The translations under genes were made by a program, and so were the position numbers. The notes below the pieces were generated by a model, which saw only the letters and a list, made by a program, of their open reading frames with translations, made no database searches and was not told where the DNA came from. Below are positions 45,264 to 54,632 of a DNA stretch of 64,000 nt, piece after piece (position 1 is the stretch's first letter; every line of letters starts with the position of its first letter). The stretch is from DAITBA01 sp036824005 (GTDB lineage Bacteria; Pseudomonadota; Gammaproteobacteria; Burkholderiales; Rhodocyclaceae), in assembly GCA_036824005.1 (NCBI GenBank), contig DAITBA010000007.1, positions 100,232-164,231 on the forward strand, written 5' to 3'.

Positions 45264-45630
45264 CCCGCAGTGCGAGTCGGCCGAGGGTCTATTGGATTGG
45301 CGCCGATGGCCTTTGTGGCATCCCAGGCAGCCCTCATCCTTTTGGCCAATGCACGCCGGGCGCCGGATTGTCTATCCTCATGCTTCCAGCCCGAGTCGAG
45401 TCGCAAAGAACTCGCATCGACAATTCGGGCCGAGCGTCGTTTCCGATCAAGACAGCGAAGATCAGTGCGGCGCAGATCGGTACGCAGGGCCACCGTCCGG
45501 AAGGGTAACCATAGAGCTTTTCGGCATGGGGGGCCGGCCGTTTCCGCAGATTGCTCCCGTCTGCCCTGGGTTTCGCGCCGAGCGACTGATTTCCGTCGTT
45601 CGGCGGATTCTGATCTGAAAAGGAGCATTC
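45264..45630 (+). other. 367-bp leader before the metalloprotease
   Basis: Nothing that looks like a gene was found. A c-di-GMP riboswitch was considered because PKD-containing secreted proteins often have one, but the conserved core is missing. A promoter is expected here; no confident one was seen. AAGGAG precedes the next start. Confidence 0.4.
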
Positions 45631-47766
45631 ATGGGTCCGCTCGATCGCCCCTTATGTGCCTCGGTGCGGCGCACCGAGTCCTCGACGCCCGGCCAACAGC
45701 AAGCGGCGACCCCCGGCGGCCGCTGGCATCACCCGATCGCCTGGCTTGCGTTTCTCGTCCTGATCGGGGCCAGCCTGCCGCGCATAACCTTCGCCGACGA
45801 GCGTGTGCCGCAACGCATCCGCAAGCCATTTCCCGAGCTGAATCTGCCGGAGCAGGTGCGCGGCGAGCGGGCCATCCAGGCCCTGGGCGACAAGCTCGAC
45901 AGTGTCGCCGACTGGCACGGCATGTCGCGCCAGCAATTCCTGGACATGCTGCGCCGCGACCGCAGCGCATGGCTCGATCGCAAGGGCCGGCTGCTGTTCA
46001 TCGACGAAGTGCCGCCGCTGCCGGAAAAGGCGACGGGGGCGACGGCGGGGACGACAGCAGCCGCCGCCCCGTACCCGAACGAACAGACCTTCCTGCTCCA
46101 TAGCCGCCCCGGCGCCAAGCGTGTCATCTATCTTGACTTCACCGGCCACAGCGTTTCCGGCACGGCCTGGAACAATTCCTACGGCCTGAGCACCATCAAC
46201 GCGCAAGCCTTCGATCTGGACGGCAACCCGTCCAGCTTCAACGACCAGGAGCGCGAGGCCGTCCAGCTCATCTGGCAGCGCGTGGCCGAGGACTACGCGC
46301 CCTTCGACGTGGACGTGACCACCGAGGAGCCGCCCGTCGATGCCATTACGCGCAGCGGCTCCACCGACGACACTTTCGGTACACGGGTAGTGATTACGCG
46401 CGACTGGACCGCGCAGACATCGAGTCCCTGCAGCTGCGGCGGCTTCGCCTACGTCGGCATCTACGACGACGTCGGTGACACTTACAAGCCGGCCTGGGTC
46501 TTCTACAACAACTTGGGCAACGGCAACGAAAAATACGTCGCCGAGGCGGCCGCGCACGAAGCCGGCCACAACCTCGGTCTGAGCCACGACGGCTACAACA
46601 GCGGTGCGACCAACACCGCCTACTATTCCGGCCACGGCAGTGGTGCCACCGGCTGGGCGCCGATCATGGGCGTGGGCTACTACAAGGAGCTAACACAGTG
46701 GAGCAAGGGTGAGTATCCCTATGCCACGCTGACCCAGGACGATCTGGCGATCATCCAATCCACCGGCGCCCCCCTGCGCGCCGACGACCACGGCGACGCA
46801 ATCGGCACAGCCTCCGCCCTGTCATGGATCGAGAACAGCGGCACCGTCACCCTTAGCGGTAGCGGCGTTATCGGCACGCGCAGCGACGTCGACTTCTTCA
46901 GCTTCTACAATGGCGGCGGCAACATCTCCCTTACGGTAACGCCGGCACCGCGCGGCGCGAATCTGGACATCGCTGCCACGCTCTACGACACCAACGGCAA
47001 CGTCGTCGCCTCGGCCAATCCAACGGATGGGCTCAACGCCACGATCAACGTCACCGGCGCGACGACCGGCACCTACTACCTGAAGATCGACGGCACGGGC
47101 AAGGGCGACCTGTCCACCGGTTATTCCGACTACGGCAGCCTGGGGCAGTACAGCATCACCGGCACGGTGGGCGCCGGCACCAACCAGCCGCCGGTCGCCG
47201 CTGCGTCGGCCAGTCCCACTTCCGGCGCGGCGCCGCTGACGGTGAATTTCTCCAGCGGCGGCTCCAGCGATCCCGACGGTGGTGCAATCACCTACGACTG
47301 GGACTTCGGCGACGGCACGGCGCATTCCAGCGCGGCCAATCCATCCCACGTCTACAACACTGCCGGCACCTACACCGCCAAGCTGACGGTGAAGGACCCG
47401 GCCGGCGCGACGGCGAGCGCCAGCAGGACCATCACCGTTACCGCCGGCTCCTCGCCCGCCGTTCATGTCGAGGGCATTACCATGAGCCTGAGCACGAGCT
47501 TCTTCGGCGCCCGCGCCCGGGCATCGGTGACCATTCTCGATGCTGCCGGCAAGGCGATCAGCGGCGCGACGGTGAGTGGATCGTGGAGCGGAGTCGTCTC
47601 CGGCACCGGCAGCGCCACGACCAACTCGTCGGGCATCGCCCAGATCACGTCGGCGCGCACGTCACGCCGGGGCACGTTCACCTTCACGGTGACGGGCGTC
47701 TCGGTGGGCGGCTACACCTACATCTCCGCGCAGAACAAGGAAACCTCCGATTCGATCGTGTATTGA
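45631..47766 (+). CDS. Secreted zinc metalloprotease with PPC and PKD domains
   Basis: A 711-residue exported protein. A hydrophobic segment near residues 36-55 is the signal. The catalytic domain has HEAGHNLGLSHD at 309-320, a gluzincin/metzincin-like zinc motif. Then come a PPC-like beta domain near 400-510, a PKD domain (PTSGAAPLTVNFSSGGSSDPDGG, YDWDFGDGT) and an Ig-like C-terminal domain. No sorting or anchor motif was seen. It may degrade extracellular protein. Confidence 0.88.
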   Translation: MGPLDRPLCASVRRTESSTPGQQQAATPGGRWHHPIAWLAFLVLIGASLPRITFADERVPQRIRKPFPELNLPEQVRGERAIQALGDKLDSVADWHGMSRQQFLDMLRRDRSAWLDRKGRLLFIDEVPPLPEKATGATAGTTAAAAPYPNEQTFLLHSRPGAKRVIYLDFTGHSVSGTAWNNSYGLSTINAQAFDLDGNPSSFNDQEREAVQLIWQRVAEDYAPFDVDVTTEEPPVDAITRSGSTDDTFGTRVVITRDWTAQTSSPCSCGGFAYVGIYDDVGDTYKPAWVFYNNLGNGNEKYVAEAAAHEAGHNLGLSHDGYNSGATNTAYYSGHGSGATGWAPIMGVGYYKELTQWSKGEYPYATLTQDDLAIIQSTGAPLRADDHGDAIGTASALSWIENSGTVTLSGSGVIGTRSDVDFFSFYNGGGNISLTVTPAPRGANLDIAATLYDTNGNVVASANPTDGLNATINVTGATTGTYYLKIDGTGKGDLSTGYSDYGSLGQYSITGTVGAGTNQPPVAAASASPTSGAAPLTVNFSSGGSSDPDGGAITYDWDFGDGTAHSSAANPSHVYNTAGTYTAKLTVKDPAGATASASRTITVTAGSSPAVHVEGITMSLSTSFFGARARASVTILDAAGKAISGATVSGSWSGVVSGTGSATTNSSGIAQITSARTSRRGTFTFTVTGVSVGGYTYISAQNKETSDSIVY

Positions 47767-47938
47767 TCCTTCTCCATCCCCCGGGCCGGCGCCATCCGGT
47801 TCCGGGGTGACGTCTCGGCGCCTTACCGCCGCCGGTCGGAGGGTTGTCTGACGGCGATCATGACCCCGTAACGCCAGCCTGCTAAAGTGGCACCTGAGGC
47901 GGGCGCCGCCCGCGCCGACCACGTGACCCGGGGCAGCC

Positions 47939-49357
47939 ATGCAGGAACGCAGCAGCACTCGCTATGTCGAGAATCGCACCTACGACGAGATCCAGGTCGG
48001 CGACTTCGCCGAACTGACGCGAACCCTTCAGCAGCAGGACATTCAGCTCTTCGCCGTCATGTCCGGCGACGTCAATCCGGCCCATCTCGACCCGGAATAT
48101 GCCCGTTCGACCATGTTCCATGAAGTGATTGCTCATGGCATGTGGGGTGCATCGCTCATTTCGACCGTGCTCGGCACACAGTTTCCCGGCCCCGGTACGA
48201 TCTACATCGGCCAGACGCTGAGCTTCGCGCGGCCCGTCGCGCTCGGTGACACCGTGACCATTCGGGTAACGGCCGCGCGCAAGTTCGACCACAACTTCCA
48301 TGTCCTGTTTGATTGCCTGTGCACCAACCAGGACGGACAGGTGGTCATCCGCGGTACGGCCGAGGTCCTGGCACCGCGGGAGAAAATCAAGCGGGCGCGG
48401 ATGCTGCTGCCGGACGTGCGCATTCACGACAAGACGGCACGCTACCAGCAGCTCCTCGCGCTCACCGAGGGCCTGCCGCCGGTGACAATGGCCGTGGCGC
48501 ATCCCTGCGACGTGCCGTCGCTGAAGGGTGCCTTGGGTGCCGCCGAGGCGGGATTGGTGAAGCCGATACTCGTCGGCCCGGCGCACAAGATCCGTGCTGT
48601 CGCCGAGCAGATCGAAGCCGATCTCAACGGCTATCGGTTGGTGGACGTCCCCCACAGCCACGCGGCGGCGGCCGCCGCCGTGGCGCTGGTACGCACGGGC
48701 GAAGCCGACACGCTGATGAAAGGCAGCCTGCATACCGACGAGCTGATGGCGGAGGTCGTCGCCCACGAAACGGGGTTGCGAACCGCACGGCGCATCAGCC
48801 ATGTCTTTCTCATGGACGTGCCCGCCTACCCGCGACCGCTGCTGCTCACCGACGCTGCCGTCAACATCATGCCGACGCTGGAGGAGAAGGCAGACATCGT
48901 GCAGAACGCCATCGACCTGGCCCTGGCCCTGGGCATGCAGGAGCCCAAGGTGGCGATCCTCTCGGCGGTGGAAACGGTGACCAACAAGCTGCGCTCCACC
49001 CTGGACGCCGCCGCCCTGTGCAAGATGGCCGACCGCGGCCAGATCACCGGCGGCATCCTGGACGGGCCGCTCGCCTTCGACAATGCCGTCTCCGTCGTCG
49101 CCGCCAAGACCAAGGGCATACGCTCGGCGGTGGCTGGGCGCGCCGACATCCTGGTCGTGCCGGACCTGGAAGCGGGCAACATGCTGGCCAAGCAATTGGA
49201 ATACCTTGCCGACGGCCAGTCCGCCGGCATCGTGCTGGGTGCGCGCGTGCCCATCGTGCTCACCAGCCGGGCCGATCCCATGCACTCGCGCATCGCCTCG
49301 TGCGCCGTGGCGCTGATTCTGGCGCACGCCAGGAAACAACCGCCCGCCGTCGCCTGA
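47939..49357 (+). CDS. MaoC hydratase-phosphate acetyl/butyryltransferase fusion
   Basis: A 472-residue bifunctional protein. Residues 1-155 are a MaoC (R)-enoyl-CoA hydratase domain (FAVMSGDVNPAHLDPEYARSTMFHEVIAHGMW, the hydratase motif). Residues 170-472 are a phosphotransacetylase domain (HPCDVPSLKGALGAAEAG, VQNAIDLALALGMQEPKVAILSAVETV). It may convert acyl-CoA to acyl phosphate, feeding the acetate kinase 17 bp downstream. Such fusions occur in proteobacteria that store polyhydroxyalkanoate. Confidence 0.92.
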   Translation: MQERSSTRYVENRTYDEIQVGDFAELTRTLQQQDIQLFAVMSGDVNPAHLDPEYARSTMFHEVIAHGMWGASLISTVLGTQFPGPGTIYIGQTLSFARPVALGDTVTIRVTAARKFDHNFHVLFDCLCTNQDGQVVIRGTAEVLAPREKIKRARMLLPDVRIHDKTARYQQLLALTEGLPPVTMAVAHPCDVPSLKGALGAAEAGLVKPILVGPAHKIRAVAEQIEADLNGYRLVDVPHSHAAAAAAVALVRTGEADTLMKGSLHTDELMAEVVAHETGLRTARRISHVFLMDVPAYPRPLLLTDAAVNIMPTLEEKADIVQNAIDLALALGMQEPKVAILSAVETVTNKLRSTLDAAALCKMADRGQITGGILDGPLAFDNAVSVVAAKTKGIRSAVAGRADILVVPDLEAGNMLAKQLEYLADGQSAGIVLGARVPIVLTSRADPMHSRIASCAVALILAHARKQPPAVA

Positions 49358-49374
49358 CGCATCACGTCGCACAC

Positions 49375-50583
49375 ATGAAACCAGCGATCCTGGTCCTCAA
49401 TGCCGGCTCGTCCAGCATCAAGTTCGCCCTCTTCGAGGCAGCGCAGGAAATCGCGCGCGCGGCCGCGCTGCACGGGCAGGTGGACGGCATCGGCGCCGAT
49501 GTCCGACTGAGCGCCTTCGCCGCCAGTGGCGAGAGCCTTGCGGTCCTGGCATTGCCACAACCCGCGCACGCCTCCCTGGAGGAGCAGCACCACCACGCGC
49601 TCGATCACCTCCTGCGCTGGATCGACCGCAACGACGACACCTGGCGCGTCACCGCCGTCGGCCACCGCGTCGTGCACGGCGGCGTGCGCTATGCCGCGCC
49701 GCTCATTGTGGAGGAGTCGCTGCTCAAGGAACTGGAGACACTGATTCCGCTGGCGCCGTTGCATCAGCCGCACAATCTCAACGCCATACGCGCGCTGATG
49801 GCCGTGGCGCCCGGCGTGCCGCAGGTAGCCTGCTTCGACACGGCCTTCCACCGCAGTCAGCCTGCGGTCGCCCAGGCCTATGCCCTGCCCAGGGCGTTGA
49901 CTGCCATGGGCATCCGCCGATATGGCTTCCACGGCCTGTCCTACGAATACATCGCGCGCGTGCTGCCGGAGCAGATCGGCGAGCGGGCCGAGGGCCGCAT
50001 TATCGTCGCCCACCTCGGCAATGGCGTCAGCATGTGCGCCATGCATGGCCGCAGGAGTATGGCGACGACGATGGGCTTCACGGCGCTGGAGGGGCTGGTG
50101 ATGGGCACGCGCTGCGGCAGCCTCGATCCCGGCGTGCTGCTCTACCTGCTGGAGTCCGAGCACATGGACGCGAGGCAGCTCACCGACCTGCTCTACCGCC
50201 GCTCGGGGCTGCTCGGTGTGTCCGGCATCAGCCAGGACATGCGCACGCTGCTGGCGAGCGACGCGCCCGAAGCGCAGGAAGCGGTGGCGCTGTTCTGCTA
50301 CCGCATCGGCCGCGAGCTCGGGTCGTTGGCCGCAGCCCTGGGCGGTGTGGACGGACTCGTGTTCACCGGCGGCATCGGCGAACACGCCGCGGCGATACGC
50401 GAGCACGTCTGCAGTGATGCGCGCTGGTTGGGCGTGCAGATGGACACGCAGCGCAACGCACGCCATGCCACGCGCATCAGCGCTGACGACAGTGACGTGA
50501 CGGTGCTGGTCCTGCCGACGAACGAGGAGTGGATCATCGCCGATCATGCAGCGCGGCTGCTCAGGGGCGGCCAGTCGCACTAG
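49375..50583 (+). CDS. ackA: Acetate/propionate kinase
   Basis: A 402-residue ASKHA-fold kinase that makes ATP from acyl phosphate. Motifs are LNAGSSSIKF, CFDTAFHR, YGFHGLSYEYIA, HLGNGVSMCAM, MGFTALEGLVMGTRCGSLDPG and FTGGIGEHAAAIRE. It has no own ribosome site, so it likely depends on translation of the MaoC-Pta gene. The pair suggests overflow or fermentative ATP production. Confidence 0.95.
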   Translation: MKPAILVLNAGSSSIKFALFEAAQEIARAAALHGQVDGIGADVRLSAFAASGESLAVLALPQPAHASLEEQHHHALDHLLRWIDRNDDTWRVTAVGHRVVHGGVRYAAPLIVEESLLKELETLIPLAPLHQPHNLNAIRALMAVAPGVPQVACFDTAFHRSQPAVAQAYALPRALTAMGIRRYGFHGLSYEYIARVLPEQIGERAEGRIIVAHLGNGVSMCAMHGRRSMATTMGFTALEGLVMGTRCGSLDPGVLLYLLESEHMDARQLTDLLYRRSGLLGVSGISQDMRTLLASDAPEAQEAVALFCYRIGRELGSLAAALGGVDGLVFTGGIGEHAAAIREHVCSDARWLGVQMDTQRNARHATRISADDSDVTVLVLPTNEEWIIADHAARLLRGGQSH

Positions 50584-50589
50584 CAGCCA

Positions 50590-51510
50590 ATGGCCGGCCA
50601 TCATCACCACGATCATCCCCATCACGACAAGGCGCCGCGAACCGCGCTCACGGTGGCGCTGGCGCTGACGTTCGCCTTTGCCGGCGTCGAAGCGCTGACC
50701 GGCTGGTGGGCACAGTCCCTGGCCCTGCTCGGTGATGCCGGGCACATGCTCACCGACAGTCTGGCCCTGGGACTGGCCGTGTTCGCGGCATGGCTGTCGC
50801 AGCGTCCGCCGTCGCACCGCCACTCTTTCGGGCTTGCCCGGGTGGAGGTGCTGGCGGCACTGGTCAATGCCGGATTCATGTTCGCGGTAGTGATCGGCAT
50901 CGCCTGGAGCGCGGCGGAGCGCCTGCTCGCGCCGCGCCCGGTGACCGGCGAGGCGGTGGCAGTGGTCGCCGTCGCCGGGCTGATGGTAAACATCGCCGCC
51001 GCCTGGATCCTGTCCCGCGGCGAGCAGACGCTGAACACGCGCGGGGCGCTCCTGCACGTGCTCGGCGACATGCTCGGCTCCATCGCCGCACTCGCCTCCG
51101 GGCTGGTGATCATGCTCACCGGCTGGATGCCCATCGATCCGCTGCTCTCGATCCTGATCTGCGTGCTGGTCCTGCTGTCCACCCTGCGCCTGGCGCGCGA
51201 GGCGATCCACACCCTGATCGAGGGAGTGCCGGCGGAAATCTCGCTGCCCGCCGTCGGCCGGCGCATGGCCCAGGTGCCAGGCGTTCTTTCCCTGCACGAC
51301 CTGCACATCTGGGCGCTGTCCTCGTCGCGAATCGCCCTGTCCGCCCACATCGTGGTGCATCAATTCGCGGACTGGGAACGTCTGCTGCCGGAATTGCGCG
51401 CGATGCTGCACGACGAGTTCGGCATCGACCACGTCACGTTGCAGCCGGAAATGGCTGCACCGACCGTCGTTCCCCTTCCCGATCCGACCGCGCCGCGGCG
51501 CCGGGCATAG
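50590..51510 (+). CDS. CDF-family cation efflux transporter
   Basis: A 306-residue exporter with a His-rich N-terminus (MAGHHHHDHPHHD), about six membrane helices with metal-binding HMLTD and DMLGS, and a cytosolic C-terminal domain (VPGVLSLHDLHIWAL). Zn/Co/Cd are the usual substrates. It starts 7 bases after ackA and ends the operon before a terminator-like hairpin at 51566. Confidence 0.93.
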   Translation: MAGHHHHDHPHHDKAPRTALTVALALTFAFAGVEALTGWWAQSLALLGDAGHMLTDSLALGLAVFAAWLSQRPPSHRHSFGLARVEVLAALVNAGFMFAVVIGIAWSAAERLLAPRPVTGEAVAVVAVAGLMVNIAAAWILSRGEQTLNTRGALLHVLGDMLGSIAALASGLVIMLTGWMPIDPLLSILICVLVLLSTLRLAREAIHTLIEGVPAEISLPAVGRRMAQVPGVLSLHDLHIWALSSSRIALSAHIVVHQFADWERLLPELRAMLHDEFGIDHVTLQPEMAAPTVVPLPDPTAPRRRA

Positions 51511-51556
51511 CCCCAATTCACCCGCAACCGAGTCCTGGCGCGGGTTTCGGGGCGAT

Positions 51557-51572
51557 ACACGACATCTTGTGG
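51557..51572 (+). promoter_or_regulatory. NrdR-box-like sequence upstream of nrdJ
   Basis: ACACGACATCTTGTGG matches the NrdR consensus acaCwAtATaTwGtgt at 12 of 16 positions. NrdR boxes normally come in pairs about three helical turns apart, and a clear second box is missing. It overlaps the terminator-like stem that follows. Confidence 0.35.
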
Positions 51573-51602
51573 CCTAATCATCTGATACCACAAGAGTTTT
51601 TT
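51566..51602 (+). terminator. Intrinsic terminator after the CDF gene
   Basis: CTTGTGG (51566-51572) and CCACAAG (51588-51594) form a 7-bp stem around 15 bases, followed by T6 at 51597-51602. It lies 55 bases past the CDF stop and probably ends the MaoC-Pta/ackA/CDF transcript. Confidence 0.6.
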
Positions 51603-51660
51603 GTAAGACACTGTTTTGTCGATAGAAAAAATTTTTACGAGCCCCTTTCCACGGCCTGGC

Positions 51661-51697
51661 GGCGGGGGTATCCTAAAAAAAGAACAACAAACCCCCG
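51661..51697 (+). promoter_or_regulatory. Inverted repeat in the nrdJ leader
   Basis: GCGGGGG (51661-51667) pairs with CCCCCGC (51691-51697) across a 23-base A-rich loop, 28 bases before the nrdJ start codon. The stretch around it is strikingly AT-rich for this genome. It could be an operator or a translation-control hairpin. Confidence 0.5.
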
Positions 51698-51725
51698 CTA
51701 CCATCTGACTACGCAACCCGAAATC

Positions 51726-54587
51726 ATGGCCGCCACCGAATCGCTGTCCAAGAAGACCGCCGCCACCCTTACCGAGCAGGAGATCTCCGGCGAGGTGCTA
51801 CTCGAAAAATATGCCAAAGGCACCGAACACGACGTGAGCGAGGTACGTCGCCGCGTCGCGCGCGCCCTGGCCACCGTTGAGGCCGAAGACAAGCGCGCCT
51901 ACTGGGAGAAGAAGTTCTTCGAGGCGCAGGAGTACGGCTTCATCCCCGCCGGGCGCATCAACTCGGCCGCCGGCACCGAACTGGCCGCCACGCTGATCAA
52001 CTGCTTCGTGCAGCCGGTAGGCGATTCCATCTCCGAGGTCGTGGACGGCCGACCCGGCATCTACACGGCATTGCGCGAGGCGGCTGAAACCATGCGCCGC
52101 GGCGGTGGCGTGGGCTACGATTTTTCCTCCATCCGCCCCGTCGGCGCCCACGTCAAGGGCACGAACTCCCGCGCCAGCGGCCCGGTGTCCTACATGCGCG
52201 TGTTCGACCGCTCCTGCGAGACGGTGGAGTCCGCCGGCTCGCGCCGAGGCGCCCAGATGGGCGTGCTGCGCTGCGACCATCCCGACATCGAGGAGTTCAT
52301 CCACGCCAAGGACGAAGGGGACCTGACCAATTTCAACATCTCCATCGGCGTCACCGACGATTTCATGCGCGCCGTCGAAGCCGACGGCGACGTGGAACTG
52401 ACCCACAAGGCCGAGCCTTCGGCCGACTTCAAGACGGCCGGTGCCTATCAGCGCGACGACGGCCTGTGGGTGTACCGCAAGCTGCGCGCGCGCGAGCTGT
52501 GGGACCAGATCATGCGCTCCACCTACGATCACGCCGAACCGGGCATCCTGTTCCTCGACCGCATCAACAAAGACAACAACCTCTACTACTGCGAGGCCAT
52601 CGAGGCCACCAACCCATGCGCCGAGCAGCCGCTGCCGCCCTATGGCTGCTGCGATCTAGGCTCGATTAATCTGACGCGGTTCATCGCCGCGCCGTTCACG
52701 AACGAGGCAACATTCGACACTGCGGCGTTCGGCAAGGTGGTCGACGTGGCGATCCGCATGCTCGACAACGTGCTCGACGTCACCAACTGGCCGCTACCGC
52801 AGCAGTACCAGGAAGCCATGTCCAAGCGGCGCGTCGGCCTGGGCTTCACCGGCCTGGGCGATGCGCTCATCATGATGCGTCTGCGCTACGACACCGACGA
52901 GGCGCGCGCTTTCGCGACGAAGATCTCCGAGTACATGCGCGACCGTGCCTACCTCTGCTCGGTGGAGCTGGCCAAAGAGCGTGGCTCCTTCCCGCTGTTC
53001 AACCGGGACCTTTACCTGTCCGGCGGCAACTTCGCCTCTCGCCTGCCGGCGGAGATCAAGGAGAAGATCCGCATCCACGGCCTGCGCAACTCGCACCTGC
53101 TGTCGATTGCGCCCACGGGCACGATATCGCTCGCATTTGCCGACAACGCCAGCAACGGCATCGAGCCGCCCTTTTCGTGGACCTACACGCGCAAGAAGCG
53201 CATGGCCGACGGCACGTTCAAGGAATACGCCGTCGAGGACTACGCCTGGCGCTTGTACAAGCATCTCGGCGGCGATGTTGCCGAGTTGCCCGACTATTTC
53301 GTCACGGCGCTCGCGATCTCGGCCCAGGCGCACAAGGACATGGTCGCCGCCGTGGCACCCTACGTGGACACCAGCATCTCCAAGACGGTCAACGTACCCG
53401 AAGACTATCCCTACGGCGACTTCGAGGATCTTTACCTCTCGGCCTGGAAATCCGGCCTGAAGGGGCTGGCCACCTACCGGCCGAACAAGGTGCTCGGCGC
53501 CGTGCTGTCAGTGGAAAGCGCCCAGCCGTCGGCGGAGAAGAAACAACCCCAGGACGTCGTCATAGGCGAGGCCAACCGCCGGCTTTCGATCAAAACCCTG
53601 CCCGCACCCGTGCTCTCGTCGCTGCGCTGGCCGGGCCGGCCGCGCCTCACCGAGGGCAACGCGGCGTGGACCTACATGATCGAAACGCCGCACGGCGAGT
53701 TCGCGCTGTTCGTCGGCCATATCGGCAACAACGGGGGCACCTTCCCCTTCGAGGTCTGGGTGAACGGCTCGGAGCAGCCGCGCGGCCTGGGCGCCGTGGC
53801 CAAGACCCTGTCCATGGACATGCGCGCCAACGACCGCGCCTGGCTGCGCCTGAAGCTGGACGTGCTGGCGCGCACCATCGGCGAATCGTTCGACATGCCC
53901 GTGCCGCCCCACGGTGAGCGCAAACTCATGCCCGGCGTCGTTTCCGCCATGGCCCAAGTCGTCCGCTGGCGCTGCGAGCAGCTCGGAGCCCTGGACGAGA
54001 AAGGCCCGACGCCGGTGCTCGACACCATGTTCAGCCTGGAGGAGCCGAAGACCGGCACCGACGGCACGCTGTCCTGGACGGTGGACATCCAGAACCCGGC
54101 CACGGGCGAGGAATTCGTGCTCGGCCTCAAGGAGATCACCCTGCCGGACGGGGTGACACGCCCCTATTCCATGTGGCTGTCCGGCAATTACCCGCGCGCT
54201 CTCGATGGCTTGTCGCGCGTCCTGTCCCTCGACATGCGCGTCATGGACCCGGCGTGGATCGGCATGAAACTGCGCAAGCTTCTGAACTACCCGGAGCCCC
54301 TGGGCGACTTCATGGCCTTCGTGCCCGGCACGCGCCGCCAGCAGACATGGCCGTCCACCGTCGCCTATCTGGCGCGGCTGATCATGCACCGCTACGCCAT
54401 GCTCGGCGTGCTCGACGAAAAGGGCTTCCCGCTGCGCGAAATGGGCATCCTCGAAGCGCCGCGCGAAGCAGGCGCCCCCAAGGTGCAGCAAGGCGCCCTG
54501 TGCAGCGAATGCGGCAATTACACCGTCATCCGCAAGGACGGCTGCGATTTCTGCACGGCATGCGGGGCGGTGGGGAGTTGCGGGTGA
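51726..54587 (+). CDS. nrdJ: Adenosylcobalamin-dependent (class II) ribonucleoside-diphosphate reductase
   Basis: A 953-residue class II reductase that works with or without O2. The core has NPCAEQPLPPYGCCDLGSINL, SIAPTGTISLAFADNASNGIEP and FEVWVN downstream. Two TSCPD-like copies follow (about residues 635-715 and 780-860; GLGAVAKTLSMDMR and GLSRVLSLDMR), and the tail CSECGNYTVIRKDGCDFCTACGAVGSCG holds redox or zinc cysteines. The ATG at 51726 was chosen over longer frames that run back through the CDF gene. It needs cobalamin, as does the radical SAM enzyme at 21 kb. Confidence 0.93.
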   Translation: MAATESLSKKTAATLTEQEISGEVLLEKYAKGTEHDVSEVRRRVARALATVEAEDKRAYWEKKFFEAQEYGFIPAGRINSAAGTELAATLINCFVQPVGDSISEVVDGRPGIYTALREAAETMRRGGGVGYDFSSIRPVGAHVKGTNSRASGPVSYMRVFDRSCETVESAGSRRGAQMGVLRCDHPDIEEFIHAKDEGDLTNFNISIGVTDDFMRAVEADGDVELTHKAEPSADFKTAGAYQRDDGLWVYRKLRARELWDQIMRSTYDHAEPGILFLDRINKDNNLYYCEAIEATNPCAEQPLPPYGCCDLGSINLTRFIAAPFTNEATFDTAAFGKVVDVAIRMLDNVLDVTNWPLPQQYQEAMSKRRVGLGFTGLGDALIMMRLRYDTDEARAFATKISEYMRDRAYLCSVELAKERGSFPLFNRDLYLSGGNFASRLPAEIKEKIRIHGLRNSHLLSIAPTGTISLAFADNASNGIEPPFSWTYTRKKRMADGTFKEYAVEDYAWRLYKHLGGDVAELPDYFVTALAISAQAHKDMVAAVAPYVDTSISKTVNVPEDYPYGDFEDLYLSAWKSGLKGLATYRPNKVLGAVLSVESAQPSAEKKQPQDVVIGEANRRLSIKTLPAPVLSSLRWPGRPRLTEGNAAWTYMIETPHGEFALFVGHIGNNGGTFPFEVWVNGSEQPRGLGAVAKTLSMDMRANDRAWLRLKLDVLARTIGESFDMPVPPHGERKLMPGVVSAMAQVVRWRCEQLGALDEKGPTPVLDTMFSLEEPKTGTDGTLSWTVDIQNPATGEEFVLGLKEITLPDGVTRPYSMWLSGNYPRALDGLSRVLSLDMRVMDPAWIGMKLRKLLNYPEPLGDFMAFVPGTRRQQTWPSTVAYLARLIMHRYAMLGVLDEKGFPLREMGILEAPREAGAPKVQQGALCSECGNYTVIRKDGCDFCTACGAVGSCG

Positions 54588-54632
54588 GTAACACCAACTG
54601 GGGAAGCGTGGCAACAGACATCAAGGGGATCA

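Noticed and set aside
45264..45630. Cyclic di-GMP-I riboswitch before the PKD metalloprotease
   Set aside because: Pieces such as GCAAAG and GGGTAACC occur but the ordered core and stems of the class could not be found.
48826..51516. 896-codon minus-strand frame across the phosphotransacetylase, acetate kinase and CDF genes
   Set aside because: The sequence is low-complexity His/Gln/Arg-rich with no domain, opposite three well-supported genes.
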